From Methanocaldococcus sp. FS406-22 (GTDB lineage Archaea; AGJL01; Methanococci; Methanococcales; Methanocaldococcaceae), in NCBI RefSeq assembly GCF_000025525.1, contig NC_013887.1:1696940-1760939 (forward strand): 64,000 nt of DNA, in the 5' to 3' direction. The notes beneath the pieces were generated by a model. It searched no databases, was not told the DNA's origin, and worked only from the letters and a program-made list of their open reading frames with translations. Of this stretch, positions 32,456 to 41,232 are shown piece by piece. Both the position numbers and the translations under genes were made by a program. The first letter of the stretch is position 1, and every line of letters starts with the position of its first letter.

Positions 32456-32998
32456 TTAGAGTTCTTGAACCTCTTTTATTGTATCTAAAATCTTTTTTAA
32501 AGCTCTTTTAGCATCTTCCTCACTCTTTAAACCAGTGATAACAACTTTACCACTACCAAAGATTAACACAACAACCTTTGGGTCATCTAACCTATAAACA
32601 AGCCCTGGGAATTGTTCTGGCTCATATTCAGTGCCTTCAACCATCAATGCAATGTCATCTAAGTTTGGCTCAATGCCTAAATCAGCTGTTGCAACCATGT
32701 TTTGTATCTTAATATCTGGATTTTCAATGACATCCATTCCTGCTTCTTTCAATTCTTTTATAACTTTTTTAATGGCTATCTCTGCCTCTTCTTTGCTCTT
32801 AGCTCCAGTACAATTTACTTTTCCACTTCTAAATATTAATAAGGCTACTTTAGGAACTGATAATCTGCAAACTAATCCTGGGAATTGTTCTGGCTCATAT
32901 TCAGCATTTTCTAAAATCATAGCAACCTCTTCTAAATCAATGTTGTCTCCAATCTTTGTTGAAACTACTACATTAACAATCTTAATTTCTGGTTCCAT
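32456..32998 (-). CDS. tbp: TATA-box-binding protein
   Basis: General transcription factor, 180 residues, that binds TATA boxes and recruits TFB. It is built of two direct repeats: LEEVAMILENAEYEPEQFPG with VALLIFRSGKVNCTGAKSKE (residues about 21-75), and LDDIALMVEGTEYEPEQFPG with VVVLIFGSGKVVITGLKSEE (about 111-165). Hydrophobic DNA-contact Phe and Val residues are in the FPGLV and IFGSGKV segments. GGTGAAACT precedes the start. Confidence 0.96.
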   Translation of the reverse strand: MEPEIKIVNVVVSTKIGDNIDLEEVAMILENAEYEPEQFPGLVCRLSVPKVALLIFRSGKVNCTGAKSKEEAEIAIKKVIKELKEAGMDVIENPDIKIQNMVATADLGIEPNLDDIALMVEGTEYEPEQFPGLVYRLDDPKVVVLIFGSGKVVITGLKSEEDAKRALKKILDTIKEVQEL

Positions 32999-33155
32999 AG
33001 TTTCACCATATTTTAGTAGGTAACTTATGTATTATATAAAAACCCCATATATAAATACTTTATATAATATACAAATATTTTTAAATGCTCTATAAAATTT
33101 ATATATTTAATTTAATAAATATAATGTCCAAAAATAAAAAAAGAAAGTAGAGAAT

Positions 33156-33464
33156 TTATCCGAATAAAGCTGCCAATCCTGCAACTGCAGCTGTGTCTTC
33201 TTCTTTCTTCTCTTCTTTTTTCTCTTCTTCTTTCTTCTCCTCAGCAGCAGCTGCTGGAGCTGCAGCAGCAGGAGCAGCTGCAACAGGCATTGCAGCGTTT
33301 GCGATAGCTTCTTCGATATCTACTCCCTCCAATCCAGCAACTAATGCTTTAACTCTTGCCTCATCAACTTCTACACCTGCAGCTGATAAAACTGCTTTAA
33401 TTGCGTCTTCTGTAATCTCTTTACCTGCACTGTGCAATAATAAAGCTGCGTATATGTATTCCAT
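33156..33464 (-). CDS. rpl12: Ribosomal protein P1 (L12)
   Basis: Acidic stalk protein of the large ribosomal subunit, 102 residues: helical N-terminal dimerisation domain ([20 protein letters not shown]), Ala-rich hinge with [13 protein letters not shown], charged run, and the conserved factor-binding tail [24 protein letters not shown] is the ribosome binding site. Last gene of the L1-L10-L12 operon. Confidence 0.95.
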   Translation of the reverse strand: MEYIYAALLLHSAGKEITEDAIKAVLSAAGVEVDEARVKALVAGLEGVDIEEAIANAAMPVAAAPAAAAPAAAAEEKKEEEKKEEKKEEDTAAVAGLAALFG

Positions 33465-33635
33465 AATCTACACCTCCAATTTTCTATTTTAGTTTTTGTG
33501 GGTTATATTGTGTTTGTTTTATTTATTTTTTGCTTATTTATTCATTGATGTCTAATCATTGCCAATATCCAAACAACAACAATTGAAATAGAGTTTGCAA
33601 TTCACTATTTATAATTAGTTATTTATATTTTTCGG

Positions 33636-34652
33636 TTAGAACAATAGGGCTAATCCAGCTGCTCCTGTGTCTTCTTCTTTCTTCTCTTCCTCTTTTTTCT
33701 CTTCTTCTTTCTTCTCCTCAGCTACTGGAGCAGCTGAAACTTCTACTGAGGATAACTTAGCTTTAATGTCTTCATCTAATGCTTCGTCAGGTAATTTGGA
33801 TGCAACAGCTAATGCCTGAGCTTGAGCTTTTGCTAATATATCTCCAGCTGTTTCTTTTGTTACGAATGCTGTCTCTACTGATAAAGCTCTTGCGTTTATG
33901 AATGCCTTCTGTATTAAGAATGGCAATACTTCCTTTGCTGGGTATGCTGTGTTGAATGCTAAGTTGAATGCGTTTTGGTAAGCAGCCTGTATGTCAGCTA
34001 ATAACTTCTCTTCATCAACTTTTAAGACATCTGGTGTGTAGATGATACCATCTTCATAAACAGCTAAGATGTTTAAACCAACTTTTATTGGCTTAATCCC
34101 TAATCTATCTAAGACAGCTGCCAATTTTGGTGAAACAACTTCTCCTTTTTTAACAACAACTTTATCTTCTTTAATTGCAATTTTACCTTTTTCTATTGCA
34201 GCTGGGATACCAACACTCTTAAGTTCTCCTAAGAAAGGTCCTGGAGGCATTCCAGTTGAACCTTTCTCAACTTTAATGTCACAAGGAGCTATCTGTCCTC
34301 CTCTTACAGGAGCAGGACTTTTATTCTCTTCTAACATCTTGTATAACTTGAATGGATTCATGTCTGTAACTAATATCGCTGCCCCTCTCTCAACGTAGTT
34401 TGCTAACTCAGCTAATTTTGGATTGTTTAATTCTTCAGCAGCTTCTTTTAAAGCCCTTATAATTAAAGTGTTTCTTGACATTCTTAATTTAACTTTATCT
34501 CTAATTTTATCTCTAATTTCTTGCAATTGAGGGGCAGGAACATCCATCATATCTACAATAGCTACTACAGGCTTACTTTTGATAAGCCCCTTGAGTGTTT
34601 TAACTTCCTCAATTTTCCATGGGGCTACGTGAGCTTTCACTTTTGTTTCCAT
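33636..34652 (-). CDS. rpl10: Ribosomal protein P0 (L10)
   Basis: Acidic stalk base protein, 338 residues, that binds 23S rRNA and carries P1 dimers. It starts [20 protein letters not shown]; rRNA-binding region [20 protein letters not shown]; insertion domain [21 protein letters not shown]-terminal helices [16 protein letters not shown] and tail with [14 protein letters not shown] ending GLALLF, like P1. ATG 34652 is preferred over GTG 34667 because GAAGGGGAT then acts as ribosome binding site. Between L1 and L12. Confidence 0.95.
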   Translation of the reverse strand: METKVKAHVAPWKIEEVKTLKGLIKSKPVVAIVDMMDVPAPQLQEIRDKIRDKVKLRMSRNTLIIRALKEAAEELNNPKLAELANYVERGAAILVTDMNPFKLYKMLEENKSPAPVRGGQIAPCDIKVEKGSTGMPPGPFLGELKSVGIPAAIEKGKIAIKEDKVVVKKGEVVSPKLAAVLDRLGIKPIKVGLNILAVYEDGIIYTPDVLKVDEEKLLADIQAAYQNAFNLAFNTAYPAKEVLPFLIQKAFINARALSVETAFVTKETAGDILAKAQAQALAVASKLPDEALDEDIKAKLSSVEVSAAPVAEEKKEEEKKEEEKKEEDTGAAGLALLF

Positions 34653-34679
34653 TTCTATCCCCTTCACTTATTATTTAAT

Positions 34680-35339
34680 TTATTTTTTCTTAGTCTTCTC
34701 TTTCTTAACCTTTACAGCAGGACCCATGGTTAGTTTAACATAAGCGTCTTTTATGTGGTAAAGACCTTTTTCATACTTCTTAGCAACAACGTTTAAAACT
34801 GCCTCTATATTATCAACTATCTGTTCGTCTGTCATTTTTTCGTTTCCAACTAATACTTGGAAGTATGGCTTATCTCTTGTGTTTATAACAACGGTCTTTT
34901 TTAGTCTTTCAACTAATGGCTTTATATTTGCGTTAGCTGGGACTGGTTTTGGCATCTTTCCTCTTGGCCCTAATATGACCCCCATGTATCTACCAATCAA
35001 TGGCATTAAGTCAGCTTGAGCTATAAAGAAGTCATGAGCATTAGCTATTTTTCTTAATTTTCTTTTATCTTTACCTAATTCTTCAATTTCTTCTTTTCTA
35101 ATGACAGTTAATCCCATTTCCTCTGCCTGTTTAGCTAAGTCACCAGTTCCAATAACAGCTATTTTAGCTTCTTTCCCTCTTCCATGAGGAAGCACTACCT
35201 CTGTCTTTATCCTATTCTCTGGCTTCCTCATGTCAATCTCTTTGAGGGTTGCTATGAATTCAAATGACTGTGTGAAGTTTCTCGGCTTCGCGAGTTCGCG
35301 AGCCTCCTTCACCGCTTGCAACAGTGCTTCTCTTTCCAT
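34680..35339 (-). CDS. rpl1: Ribosomal protein L1
   Basis: Protein of the mobile L1 stalk, 219 residues. It begins [20 protein letters not shown]; family motifs are [49 protein letters not shown], and the C-terminal [21 protein letters not shown] 35339 has AAGGAGGATAGC before it; the 13-codon longer reading is less likely. In methanococci L1 represses its own operon by binding a 23S-like site in the start of its mRNA; such a site is seen at 35284-35304. Confidence 0.96.
   Translation of the reverse strand: MEREALLQAVKEARELAKPRNFTQSFEFIATLKEIDMRKPENRIKTEVVLPHGRGKEAKIAVIGTGDLAKQAEEMGLTVIRKEEIEELGKDKRKLRKIANAHDFFIAQADLMPLIGRYMGVILGPRGKMPKPVPANANIKPLVERLKKTVVINTRDKPYFQVLVGNEKMTDEQIVDNIEAVLNVVAKKYEKGLYHIKDAYVKLTMGPAVKVKKEKTKKK
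35284..35304 (-). promoter_or_regulatory. L1 autoregulatory hairpin in the L1 coding sequence
   Basis: In the mRNA GGCU-CGCG-AACU-CGCG-A-AGCC folds into a GC-rich hairpin with one bulged A, 36 nt after the L1 AUG. Its base composition stands out from the A+T-rich surroundings. It corresponds in position and look to the known L1-binding translational operator of methanococcal L1 operons, which mimics the L1 site on 23S rRNA. Confidence 0.7.
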
Positions 35340-35659
35340 GCTATCCTCCTTTTCTTTTTTATATTTAGTAAAAAGCATCCATATTATATAGCATCCAATA
35401 TAAATATTTTACTTAAAAAAGTAAGGTTATTTTACCTATGTGTCTTTAATAGCAGATTTCAGGAAATTTTTGGAAAATTTTATATTGCTAAGATATCTGA
35501 AACCATATATAAAATTTTCGGTTAATTGAAATAGGACTTTGTTGTTTAAAACTCTCTAATTCTGTATGTTTAGTGATGATTACTATATTCTTTGATATCT
35601 TCCTCTAAGCAAATAATTAATGATTAATAAATAAATTATTAAAAATAAGGGTTGAAAAT
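35340..35659. promoter_or_regulatory. L1 operon promoter and leader; likely synteny junction
   Basis: Some 320 bases without a gene. A 12-bp inverted repeat, AAAATTTTATAT (35474-35485) and ATATAAAATTTT (35507-35518), includes two TATA-like elements. On the minus strand CCGAAAATTTTATATATGG gives a BRE plus TATA box for the L1-L10-L12 operon, implying a leader near 140 nt. A second arm, TTTCAG/CTGAAA, encloses one side. The rest, up to the S27e stop at 35660, shows nothing I can identify. Two blocks that lie apart in M. jannaschii (by memory) join here. Confidence 0.5.
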
Positions 35660-35845
35660 TTATCCTAAAATCTCTAATATCTTAGCCTTAACCTTCCCTT
35701 TTCCTCCTCTTGGCTCAACTAAAACTTTCCCACATGTTAAACATTTAACAACAGTAGCTGGACTCCCAAATACAATCTGTTCGTTGTTGCACTCTGGACA
35801 TTGAACCCTTAAGAACTTTGTCCTTGGTTGTGGGATTAACTCCAT
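35660..35845 (-). CDS. rps27e: Ribosomal protein S27e
   Basis: Small-subunit protein of 61 residues with a C4 zinc ribbon: [20 protein letters not shown] and [19 protein letters not shown]. Start lies after GGGGAGACA. Second of the L44e-S27e pair downstream of PCNA and GINS. Confidence 0.95.
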   Translation of the reverse strand: MELIPQPRTKFLRVQCPECNNEQIVFGSPATVVKCLTCGKVLVEPRGGKGKVKAKILEILG

Positions 35846-35911
35846 TGTCTCCCCTCTCTACAATTTTGTTTAAGTGTTTAAAATAGGTTTAAAAATTTTG
35901 AGATTTTAAAT

Positions 35912-36196
35912 TTATTTTTCAACGAACTCAAATCTTCCTGACCTGAAGCAGCCATTTGCCTTTGTGTGCATTTTTCCACATTCAGTACATTTAAACCTCA
36001 AGTCAATTTTTTTAACTGGCTTTGACCTGTCTGGCAATGGTCTTGGGAAACCTCCGTAACCTGCTGTAACTCTTCTAAACTGCCTCTGACCCCAAGTCAA
36101 TTCACTTGGTTTTCCTTTTTTTGCCTTCTCTACAATGTGGATTGTGTGTTTTTTACAGTATGGGCAGTATCTTCTAACTTTCTTCGGCATTTTCAT
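35912..36196 (-). CDS. rpl44e: Ribosomal protein L44e
   Basis: Large-subunit protein of 94 residues with a zinc-binding site ([20 protein letters not shown] and [20 protein letters not shown]). The middle [20 protein letters not shown] is characteristic of L44e. ATG 36196 follows GGTGAAAATT. Overlaps the end of the GINS gene by 23 bases, so it is coupled. Confidence 0.95.
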   Translation of the reverse strand: MKMPKKVRRYCPYCKKHTIHIVEKAKKGKPSELTWGQRQFRRVTAGYGGFPRPLPDRSKPVKKIDLRFKCTECGKMHTKANGCFRSGRFEFVEK

Positions 36197-36683
36197 AATT
36201 TTCACCTATTCTTGAGATAATTTTGTGTTTTTCTAAAATATGTGATATTTTTTTGTCTAAAGAGAGGACATCATTTTTGTTTAGGTTATATATAAAAGTG
36301 CCGTCTGTGAATGGTGGAAAGTTTCTATCAACCTTTACAACATCAATATCATTTATTGTATATATAGGTTTTGGTGTATCAATCTCAGTAGGTTTTTCAA
36401 ATTCAGGGGATTTCTCAATTTTTAATGTGACAGAGCTTTCAATGGCATGTATAATATTTAACTCTTCTGGAAGGAGATTTTCCCTCTCATTATCTAAATA
36501 TAGAGCTTTATATATTCTCAACTTTCTAAGCTCTTTAAAATAATATTTTGCTCTTTCAAGTTCAATTTCATCTTCAATATTTTTTATATAATTTCTAACA
36601 TCATCATAAAAATTATCAGGCAATTTTAATAATTTATCACTTTTTATCTCTTCAAAAAAATAATTTTTTAAAGATTCGTACAT
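36174..36683 (-). CDS. GINS complex subunit (Gins51-type)
   Basis: A 169-residue archaeal GINS protein, part of the CMG-like replicative helicase with MCM and GAN/RecJ-like nuclease. A helical A domain (residues about 1-100, with [20 protein letters not shown] and [18 protein letters not shown]) is followed by a small beta B domain ([40 protein letters not shown]). The A-before-B order is that of Gins51/Sld5-Psf1. It starts 3 bases after PCNA, a coupling typical of archaeal replication operons. Confidence 0.85.
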   Translation of the reverse strand: MYESLKNYFFEEIKSDKLLKLPDNFYDDVRNYIKNIEDEIELERAKYYFKELRKLRIYKALYLDNERENLLPEELNIIHAIESSVTLKIEKSPEFEKPTEIDTPKPIYTINDIDVVKVDRNFPPFTDGTFIYNLNKNDVLSLDKKISHILEKHKIISRIGENYENAEES

Positions 36684-36686
36684 GTA

Positions 36687-37430
36687 TTATCCCTCAATCC
36701 TTGGAGCTAATAAAAAGGTTAAATTAACTCCCGCAATTGAATATTCTAATTTTAAAGGCATGTCATTTCCAAGATAGATTTTAATTATATCCCCTGAACT
36801 AACGCCCTTAACCATGTCCATAAGGTAGTCAAGATTAAAAGCACTTTTTGCTTCTTCTTTAACCTCTAAGCTAATAATTGCAGAGCTGTCTTTTTCAAAT
36901 ATTGCCTCGTTCTCGTTTAAATCCCCCTTAGCATGAATAACAAATTTCTCCTCATCAGCTTTTAAAATTACATAATCACTGAATAAATCAGCATCCTTCA
37001 ATGCTTCTTTGAAAGCATCTCCCTTTATCATGATAATATTTGGATATTCTATTTCAGGAACTTTAACTGATGAAGCAGATAAATCTAATAAAGCTAAGCT
37101 GAACTTCCTCTTTCCAGTGTTTTCGAAGATAATGTTTAGCTTGTTTTTCTCTTCATCCAACTCTAATATTAATTTATCCTTTGATTTAGCCCTGTTCATT
37201 ACCTTCTTAAATGCTTCTAAATCAATTCCAATATCATGAGAATCTGCTTCGTATTCTTCAAAAGCCAATCTTGGAATTTCTAAGCTCACCAAAGCAACAT
37301 GACTTGGGTCCATTGCACTTGCTTTTATTCCTTCCTCATCAACTTCAAAGCAAATCTCATCTAAAAGTGTTGAGATTGTGTCAACAACTTTTTTAAACTC
37401 TTTTGCACTCTCCATAACCCCTCTGAACAT
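36687..37430 (-). CDS. pcn: DNA polymerase sliding clamp PCNA
   Basis: Homotrimeric clamp, 247 residues. Typical pieces: [39 protein letters not shown] (residues about 41-60, with the DPSHV motif), the interdomain loop [20 protein letters not shown], and the C-terminal [31 protein letters not shown] is the ribosome binding site. First gene of a replication/ribosome operon PCNA-GINS-L44e-S27e. Confidence 0.96.
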   Translation of the reverse strand: MFRGVMESAKEFKKVVDTISTLLDEICFEVDEEGIKASAMDPSHVALVSLEIPRLAFEEYEADSHDIGIDLEAFKKVMNRAKSKDKLILELDEEKNKLNIIFENTGKRKFSLALLDLSASSVKVPEIEYPNIIMIKGDAFKEALKDADLFSDYVILKADEEKFVIHAKGDLNENEAIFEKDSSAIISLEVKEEAKSAFNLDYLMDMVKGVSSGDIIKIYLGNDMPLKLEYSIAGVNLTFLLAPRIEG

Positions 37431-37504
37431 GATATATCACCAGCCTAAAATATGGTCAGTTGTATAAATATTATTTAATAGTAGATTTCTGAAAGAATAA
37501 ATAT

Positions 37505-37523
37505 AAAACCTATTTGAGGTTTT
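37505..37523. promoter_or_regulatory. Inverted repeat at the PCNA promoter
   Basis: AAAACCT-ATTTG-AGGTTTT is a 7-bp inverted repeat. On the minus strand it overlaps the TATA-like TTTATAAAAC of PCNA, about 90 bases before the start codon. It may be an operator of the PCNA-GINS operon. The chorismate mutase promoter on the plus strand is probably the separate CTTTATATAT near 37648-37657. Confidence 0.4.
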
Positions 37524-37715
37524 ATAAATACCTTTTTATGTCAAAACTTTGAGGTTATAAAAACATTTTTATACTAATCTTTCATATTTTAGGTATTGTC
37601 TATCTTTTGTCTTTATGTCTCTAAAATACACATAAAATATGGTGGATAACTTTATATATACTTTTGTTTTTAGTTATTTTTAAGTTTTAGTTAATAATAA
37701 CATTCTGGGATTACA

Positions 37716-38012
37716 ATGAGAGAGAAACTTACTGAAATTAGGAAGAAGATTGATGAGATTGACAATAAGATATTAAAGCTAATTGCCGAAAGAAATAGTT
37801 TAGCTAAGGATGTGGCTGAGGTAAAAAATCAGCTTGGTATTCCTATTGACGACCCAGAGAGAGAAAAATATATATACGATAGAATAAGAAAACTTTGTAA
37901 AGAACATAACGTTGATGAAAATATTGGTATTAAAATATTTCAGATACTTATAGAACACAATAAAGCTCTCCAAAAACAGTATCTTGAGGAAACACAAAAT
38001 AAAAACAAATAA
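37716..38012 (+). CDS. aroQ: Chorismate mutase (AroQ type)
   Basis: A 98-residue all-helical AroQ chorismate mutase, which converts chorismate to prephenate. LTEIRKKIDEIDNKILKLIA, ERNSLAKDVAEVKNQLGIPI and DDPEREKYIYDRIRK give the active-site Arg and Lys pattern. It stands before rps17e on the same strand. Confidence 0.92.
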   Translation: MREKLTEIRKKIDEIDNKILKLIAERNSLAKDVAEVKNQLGIPIDDPEREKYIYDRIRKLCKEHNVDENIGIKIFQILIEHNKALQKQYLEETQNKNK

Positions 38013-38045
38013 TTAATAAAAAATAAAAATTAAGCAGGTGAGACG

Positions 38046-38234
38046 ATGGGAAGAATTAGGCAAGCATTAATTAAAAGAACAGCTATGGAATTAATTAAAA
38101 AATACAGAGACTTATTTACAACTGACTTTGAAACAAACAAAAGAGTTTTAGAAGAAGTTGCTCAAATATCAACAAAAAGATTAAGAAATAGGATTGCAGG
38201 TTATATCACCCACAAAATGAGACAGCTCCAATAA
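38046..38234 (+). CDS. rps17e: Ribosomal protein S17e
   Basis: Small-subunit protein of 62 residues beginning MGRIRQALIKRTAMELIKKY and containing DFETNKRVLEEVAQISTKRL and RNRIAGYITHKMRQLQ, typical of archaeal S17e. AGGTGAGACG is the ribosome binding site. Next gene dapA starts 10 bases later. Confidence 0.95.
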   Translation: MGRIRQALIKRTAMELIKKYRDLFTTDFETNKRVLEEVAQISTKRLRNRIAGYITHKMRQLQ

Positions 38235-38244
38235 AGGTGAAGCT

Positions 38245-39114
38245 ATGTTTAAGGGGGTTTATCCCGCCATAATTACTCCTTTTAAAAATAAAGAAGTCGA
38301 TTTTGATGGATTGGAAGAGAACATAAACTTTTTAATTGAAAATGGAGTTAGTGGAGTTGTAGCTGTTGGAACTACTGGAGAAAGTCCCACTCTATCCCAT
38401 GAAGAGCATAAAAAAGTTATTGAAAAGGTTGTAGAGATTGTTGATGGAAGAGTTCAAGTTATTGCAGGAGCAGGTTCAAACTGCACAGATGAGGCAATAG
38501 AGCTTTCTGTTTTTGCTGAAGATGTAGGGGCAGATGCCATTTTGTCAATAACTCCCTATTACAACAAACCTACACAAGAAGGTTTAAGAAGGCATTTTGG
38601 AAAGATTGCCGAATCAGTAAATCTTCCAATTGTCTTATACAATGTTCCTTCAAGAACTTCTGTTAATTTAGAACCAAAGACAGTAAAGCTTTTAGCTGAA
38701 GAATACAGCAACATTTCAGCAGTTAAAGAGGCAAATCCTAATTTATCCCAAGTTTCTGAGCTAATACATGATGCTAAGATAACAGTTCTTTCAGGAAATG
38801 ATGAGCTAACCCTCCCAATAATCGCCTTAGGAGGAAAAGGAGTTATCAGTGTTGTTGCCAATATAGTTCCAAAAGAGTTCGTTGAAATGGTTGATTATGC
38901 TTTAAATGGAGATTTTGAAAAAGCAAGAGAACTCCACTATAGATTATTCCCATTAATGAAGGCAATGTTTATTGAAACCAATCCAATCCCTGTTAAAACT
39001 GCCCTAAATATGATGGGAAGACCTGCTGGGGAGTTAAGATTGCCATTATGTGAGATGAGTGAAGAGCATAAAAAGATTTTGGAAAATGTTTTAAGAGAAC
39101 TTGGTTTAATCTAA
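38245..39114 (+). CDS. dapA: 4-hydroxy-tetrahydrodipicolinate synthase
   Basis: A 289-residue TIM-barrel aldolase of lysine synthesis that joins pyruvate and aspartate semialdehyde. GVSGVVAVGTTGESPTLSHE, ITPYYNKPTQEGLRRHF, VLYNVPSRTSVNLEP (catalytic Tyr) and NISAVKEANPNLSQV (Schiff-base Lys near residue 160), then LSGNDELTLPIIALGGKGVI. Start follows AGGTGAAGCT. Confidence 0.95.
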   Translation: MFKGVYPAIITPFKNKEVDFDGLEENINFLIENGVSGVVAVGTTGESPTLSHEEHKKVIEKVVEIVDGRVQVIAGAGSNCTDEAIELSVFAEDVGADAILSITPYYNKPTQEGLRRHFGKIAESVNLPIVLYNVPSRTSVNLEPKTVKLLAEEYSNISAVKEANPNLSQVSELIHDAKITVLSGNDELTLPIIALGGKGVISVVANIVPKEFVEMVDYALNGDFEKARELHYRLFPLMKAMFIETNPIPVKTALNMMGRPAGELRLPLCEMSEEHKKILENVLRELGLI

Positions 39115-39131
39115 CCTTTACGGTGAGTTTA

Positions 39132-39380
39132 ATGGATGAAAAAACCATTGAAAAAATAAAAAAAGAGGCTGAAGAGATTATCAATAAATTCAGCGAGGTT
39201 TTAGAGAAGTTCAACTTAGAGATGGAAGAGAGTTACTATATTATAGACAGCAGAAATGTTCTTAGGGAAGATGAAGCAGTTGAAAGTAATCCAGAATTTA
39301 GGGAGAAGTTTCTAAAAATTGCTCCTAAGGTAAATAAAGAGGGCTATGTTGTTGTAGAAAAGGGTAGCTGGTTAAAATAA
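39132..39380 (+). CDS. Asp-tRNA(Asn)/Glu-tRNA(Gln) amidotransferase subunit C-like protein
   Basis: An 82-residue helical protein similar to the archaeal GatC-related family: EEAEEIINKFSEVLEKFNL-like helix, SYYIIDSRNVLREDEAVE, and the conserved end KVNKEGYVVVEKGSWLK. It may help GatAB transamidation of Asp-tRNA(Asn), but the assignment is by resemblance from memory. ATG 39132 follows GGTGAGTTTA. Directly after dapA. Confidence 0.6.
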   Translation: MDEKTIEKIKKEAEEIINKFSEVLEKFNLEMEESYYIIDSRNVLREDEAVESNPEFREKFLKIAPKVNKEGYVVVEKGSWLK

Positions 39381-39495
39381 CAAAACCAAAAAGTTTAAGT
39401 AAGGGTTTCATATTATTTAGGTAAAAATTTAAAAAATAAGATAAGAGGGTGATACCATAAAGAGGAGTTCAAGAAGATGGAAAAAGAAAGGAAGA

Positions 39496-39564
39496 ATGAG
39501 ATGGAAATGGTACAAGAAAAGATTGAGAAGATTGAAAAGAGAGAGAAAGAGAGCTAGGTCATAA
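39496..39564 (+). CDS. rpl41e: Ribosomal protein L41e
   Basis: A tiny, very basic protein of 22 residues, [20 protein letters not shown] then RS, which is the L41e pattern (an extended helix at the subunit interface). ATG 39496 has AAAGGA before it. The frame is open back to an ATA codon at 39457 with a good GGTGATACC ribosome binding site, which would add 13 residues ([13 protein letters not shown]); see findings. Confidence 0.8.
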   Translation: MRWKWYKKRLRRLKRERKRARS

Positions 39565-39629
39565 ATTTATTTTACTTTTCTTATTTTTATAGAAGAATTA
39601 ATCAATTAATTTAAATAAATTGTGAGATT

Positions 39630-40067
39630 ATGAAAGTTGAGGGCATAACTAAAAAGATTATGGAACATTTAAAAGAGCCAATAACAATTAGAGAGCTTGC
39701 CAAAAAACTCAACATTCACCCAAAAAACTTGGATGTGAAAATTAGAGTTTTGAGGGATTTGGGATTAGTAGAAACTAAAAAAGGTAGGAATGGAGGGGTT
39801 AGATTAACAAAAGAGGGGTTGTATTTATTAGAAAAGGGAGAAATCACCTTAGGAGCTTTAAAATTACAGATTGTGGCTAAGGATAGGATTGGGTTATTGG
39901 CTGATATAACTTCAAGAATATCAAAAATTGGAGGGAATATAACATCAACAGTCCTTGAAAGGGAGGGAGATAAGGTAATTATTTACTTGGTTGTAGAAAA
40001 TGTAGATAGGGATGAAATAAAAAATACTTTAAAGGAAGTGGTTGAAAAAATTTCTATTATTTGGTGA
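39630..40067 (+). CDS. HTH-ACT domain regulator
   Basis: A 145-residue protein with an N-terminal winged helix (ITIRELAKKLNIHPKNLDVK and LRDLGLVETKKGRNGGVRLT, residues about 17-65) and a C-terminal ACT domain (LQIVAKDRIGLLADITSRIS, KIGGNITSTVLEREGDKVII). ACT domains bind amino acids, so a transcription regulator of amino-acid metabolism is likely. GTGAG precedes the start. Six bases before the CYTH gene. Confidence 0.82.
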   Translation: MKVEGITKKIMEHLKEPITIRELAKKLNIHPKNLDVKIRVLRDLGLVETKKGRNGGVRLTKEGLYLLEKGEITLGALKLQIVAKDRIGLLADITSRISKIGGNITSTVLEREGDKVIIYLVVENVDRDEIKNTLKEVVEKISIIW

Positions 40068-40073
40068 GTTGTT

Positions 40074-40601
40074 ATGATAGAGGTTGAAATTAAAGTGAAA
40101 ATTGATGATAAAGATAAAGTTGTAGAGCAATTAAAAAATCTTGGCTTTAAATTTATCAAAAAGAAATTTCAAGAGGATATTTATTTCAATGGAATTGATA
40201 GGGATTTTAGGGAAACCGATGAAGCTTTGAGGATTAGAGATGAAGATGGAAATTTCTTTGTTACATATAAAGGTCCAAAAATAGATAAAATATCAAAAAC
40301 ACGTGAAGAAATTGAAGTAAGAATTGAGGATAAAGAAAAGATGAGGCAGATATTTAAAAGACTTGGATTTAAAGAAGTTAAGCCCATTAGAAAGATTAGG
40401 GAGATTTACAAAAAGGGAGATATTGAGGCAAGTATTGATGATGTCGAGGGTCTCGGTTTGTTTTTAGAATTAGAAAAGTCAATCTCAGATATTACTGAAA
40501 AAGATAAGGTTTTGGAAGAACTTATGGAGATACTGAAAACTTTAAATATTAGTAAAGACAATATAATTAGAAAATCATACTTGGAGCTAAGGGGGTTGTA
40601 A
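40074..40601 (+). CDS. CYTH-domain protein (class IV adenylate cyclase/thiamine triphosphatase-like)
   Basis: A 175-residue CYTH fold with the signature EVEIKVKI (E-x-E-x-K, residues 3-8), RETDEALRIRDEDGNFFVTY, GPKIDKISKTREEIEVRIED and EASIDDVEGLGLFLELEKSI. Such proteins hydrolyse or cyclise triphosphorylated substrates with metal ions. The actual substrate here is unknown. Its stop overlaps the next start codon by one base. Confidence 0.85.
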   Translation: MIEVEIKVKIDDKDKVVEQLKNLGFKFIKKKFQEDIYFNGIDRDFRETDEALRIRDEDGNFFVTYKGPKIDKISKTREEIEVRIEDKEKMRQIFKRLGFKEVKPIRKIREIYKKGDIEASIDDVEGLGLFLELEKSISDITEKDKVLEELMEILKTLNISKDNIIRKSYLELRGL

Positions 40602-40699
40602 TGAAAAACACAAAAATAGGTAAGAGGCAAATATTGGCAATATTTGTAGCATTGCTTATGATGTTATCCATAATTCCAGTATTTTTAATGGGCTTTTAA
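40601..40699 (+). CDS. Very small membrane protein, coupled to the CYTH gene
   Basis: A 32-residue peptide, MKNTKIGKRQILAIFVALLM then MLSIIPVFLMGF, with a basic N-terminus and one hydrophobic helix. The start ATG overlaps the stop TAA of the CYTH gene in TAATG and GGGGGTT precedes it, so it is likely translated. Function unknown. Confidence 0.6.
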   Translation: MKNTKIGKRQILAIFVALLMMLSIIPVFLMGF

Positions 40700-40718
40700 A
40701 GGTTTTAAATTTTTAGGA

Positions 40719-41204
40719 TTATTTAAAATAATTTCTAATCTTTCCAACCAAATCTCTTAAATCGTTTATGTTAGATGCTCTAATGTCCTTCTTTTGTGGA
40801 AATTTTAATATTATTTCATCAAATATATTTGTATTTTGTGGTTTTTTCATCATGTAGTAGTATCTTGCTATACAGTTGATTCTTGCGGTTATAAGCTCAC
40901 TTAAATAAGTTAGACACATATCTTCTGTAACAAGTCCCATGTAATTACTTCCTTCCTCTGGCTTTAATAAAGCAATGCCTACTAAAATCTCTATTATATC
41001 ACATTTAATAAGCTCCTTAGAGTTTTGCTGTTTCTTTTTTAGTTCATACAAATAGATAGCTAAATCTCTAATAGAAGTCCATGGTAAATCTAAGTTAGCT
41101 TTTTCTAAATCCTCTTTTTTTAATTTCCATAGTGGAACTTCTTTATCATCCAACAATACCTTATATTCTAAGCAAAGTTGGTATAGTGTTTCATAAACAT
41201 CCAT
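40719..41204 (-). CDS. Conserved hypothetical protein
   Basis: A 161-residue mostly helical protein that I do not recognise: MDVYETLYQLCLEYKVLLDD, LWKLKKEDLEKANLDLPWTS, IEILVGIALLKPEEGSNYMG, CLTYLSELITARINCIARYY. No membrane segment. ATG 41204 follows AGTGAAAAAT. Downstream of trpG on the same strand, so possibly cotranscribed. Confidence 0.65.
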   Translation of the reverse strand: MDVYETLYQLCLEYKVLLDDKEVPLWKLKKEDLEKANLDLPWTSIRDLAIYLYELKKKQQNSKELIKCDIIEILVGIALLKPEEGSNYMGLVTEDMCLTYLSELITARINCIARYYYMMKKPQNTNIFDEIILKFPQKKDIRASNINDLRDLVGKIRNYFK

Positions 41205-41232
41205 ATTTTTCACTTAAAAATATTTTTTGCTA

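Noticed and set aside
33193..33492. Ser/Phe- and Ala-rich frame opposite ribosomal protein P1
   Set aside because: The repeats merely mirror the Glu/Lys and Ala codons of P1 on the other strand.
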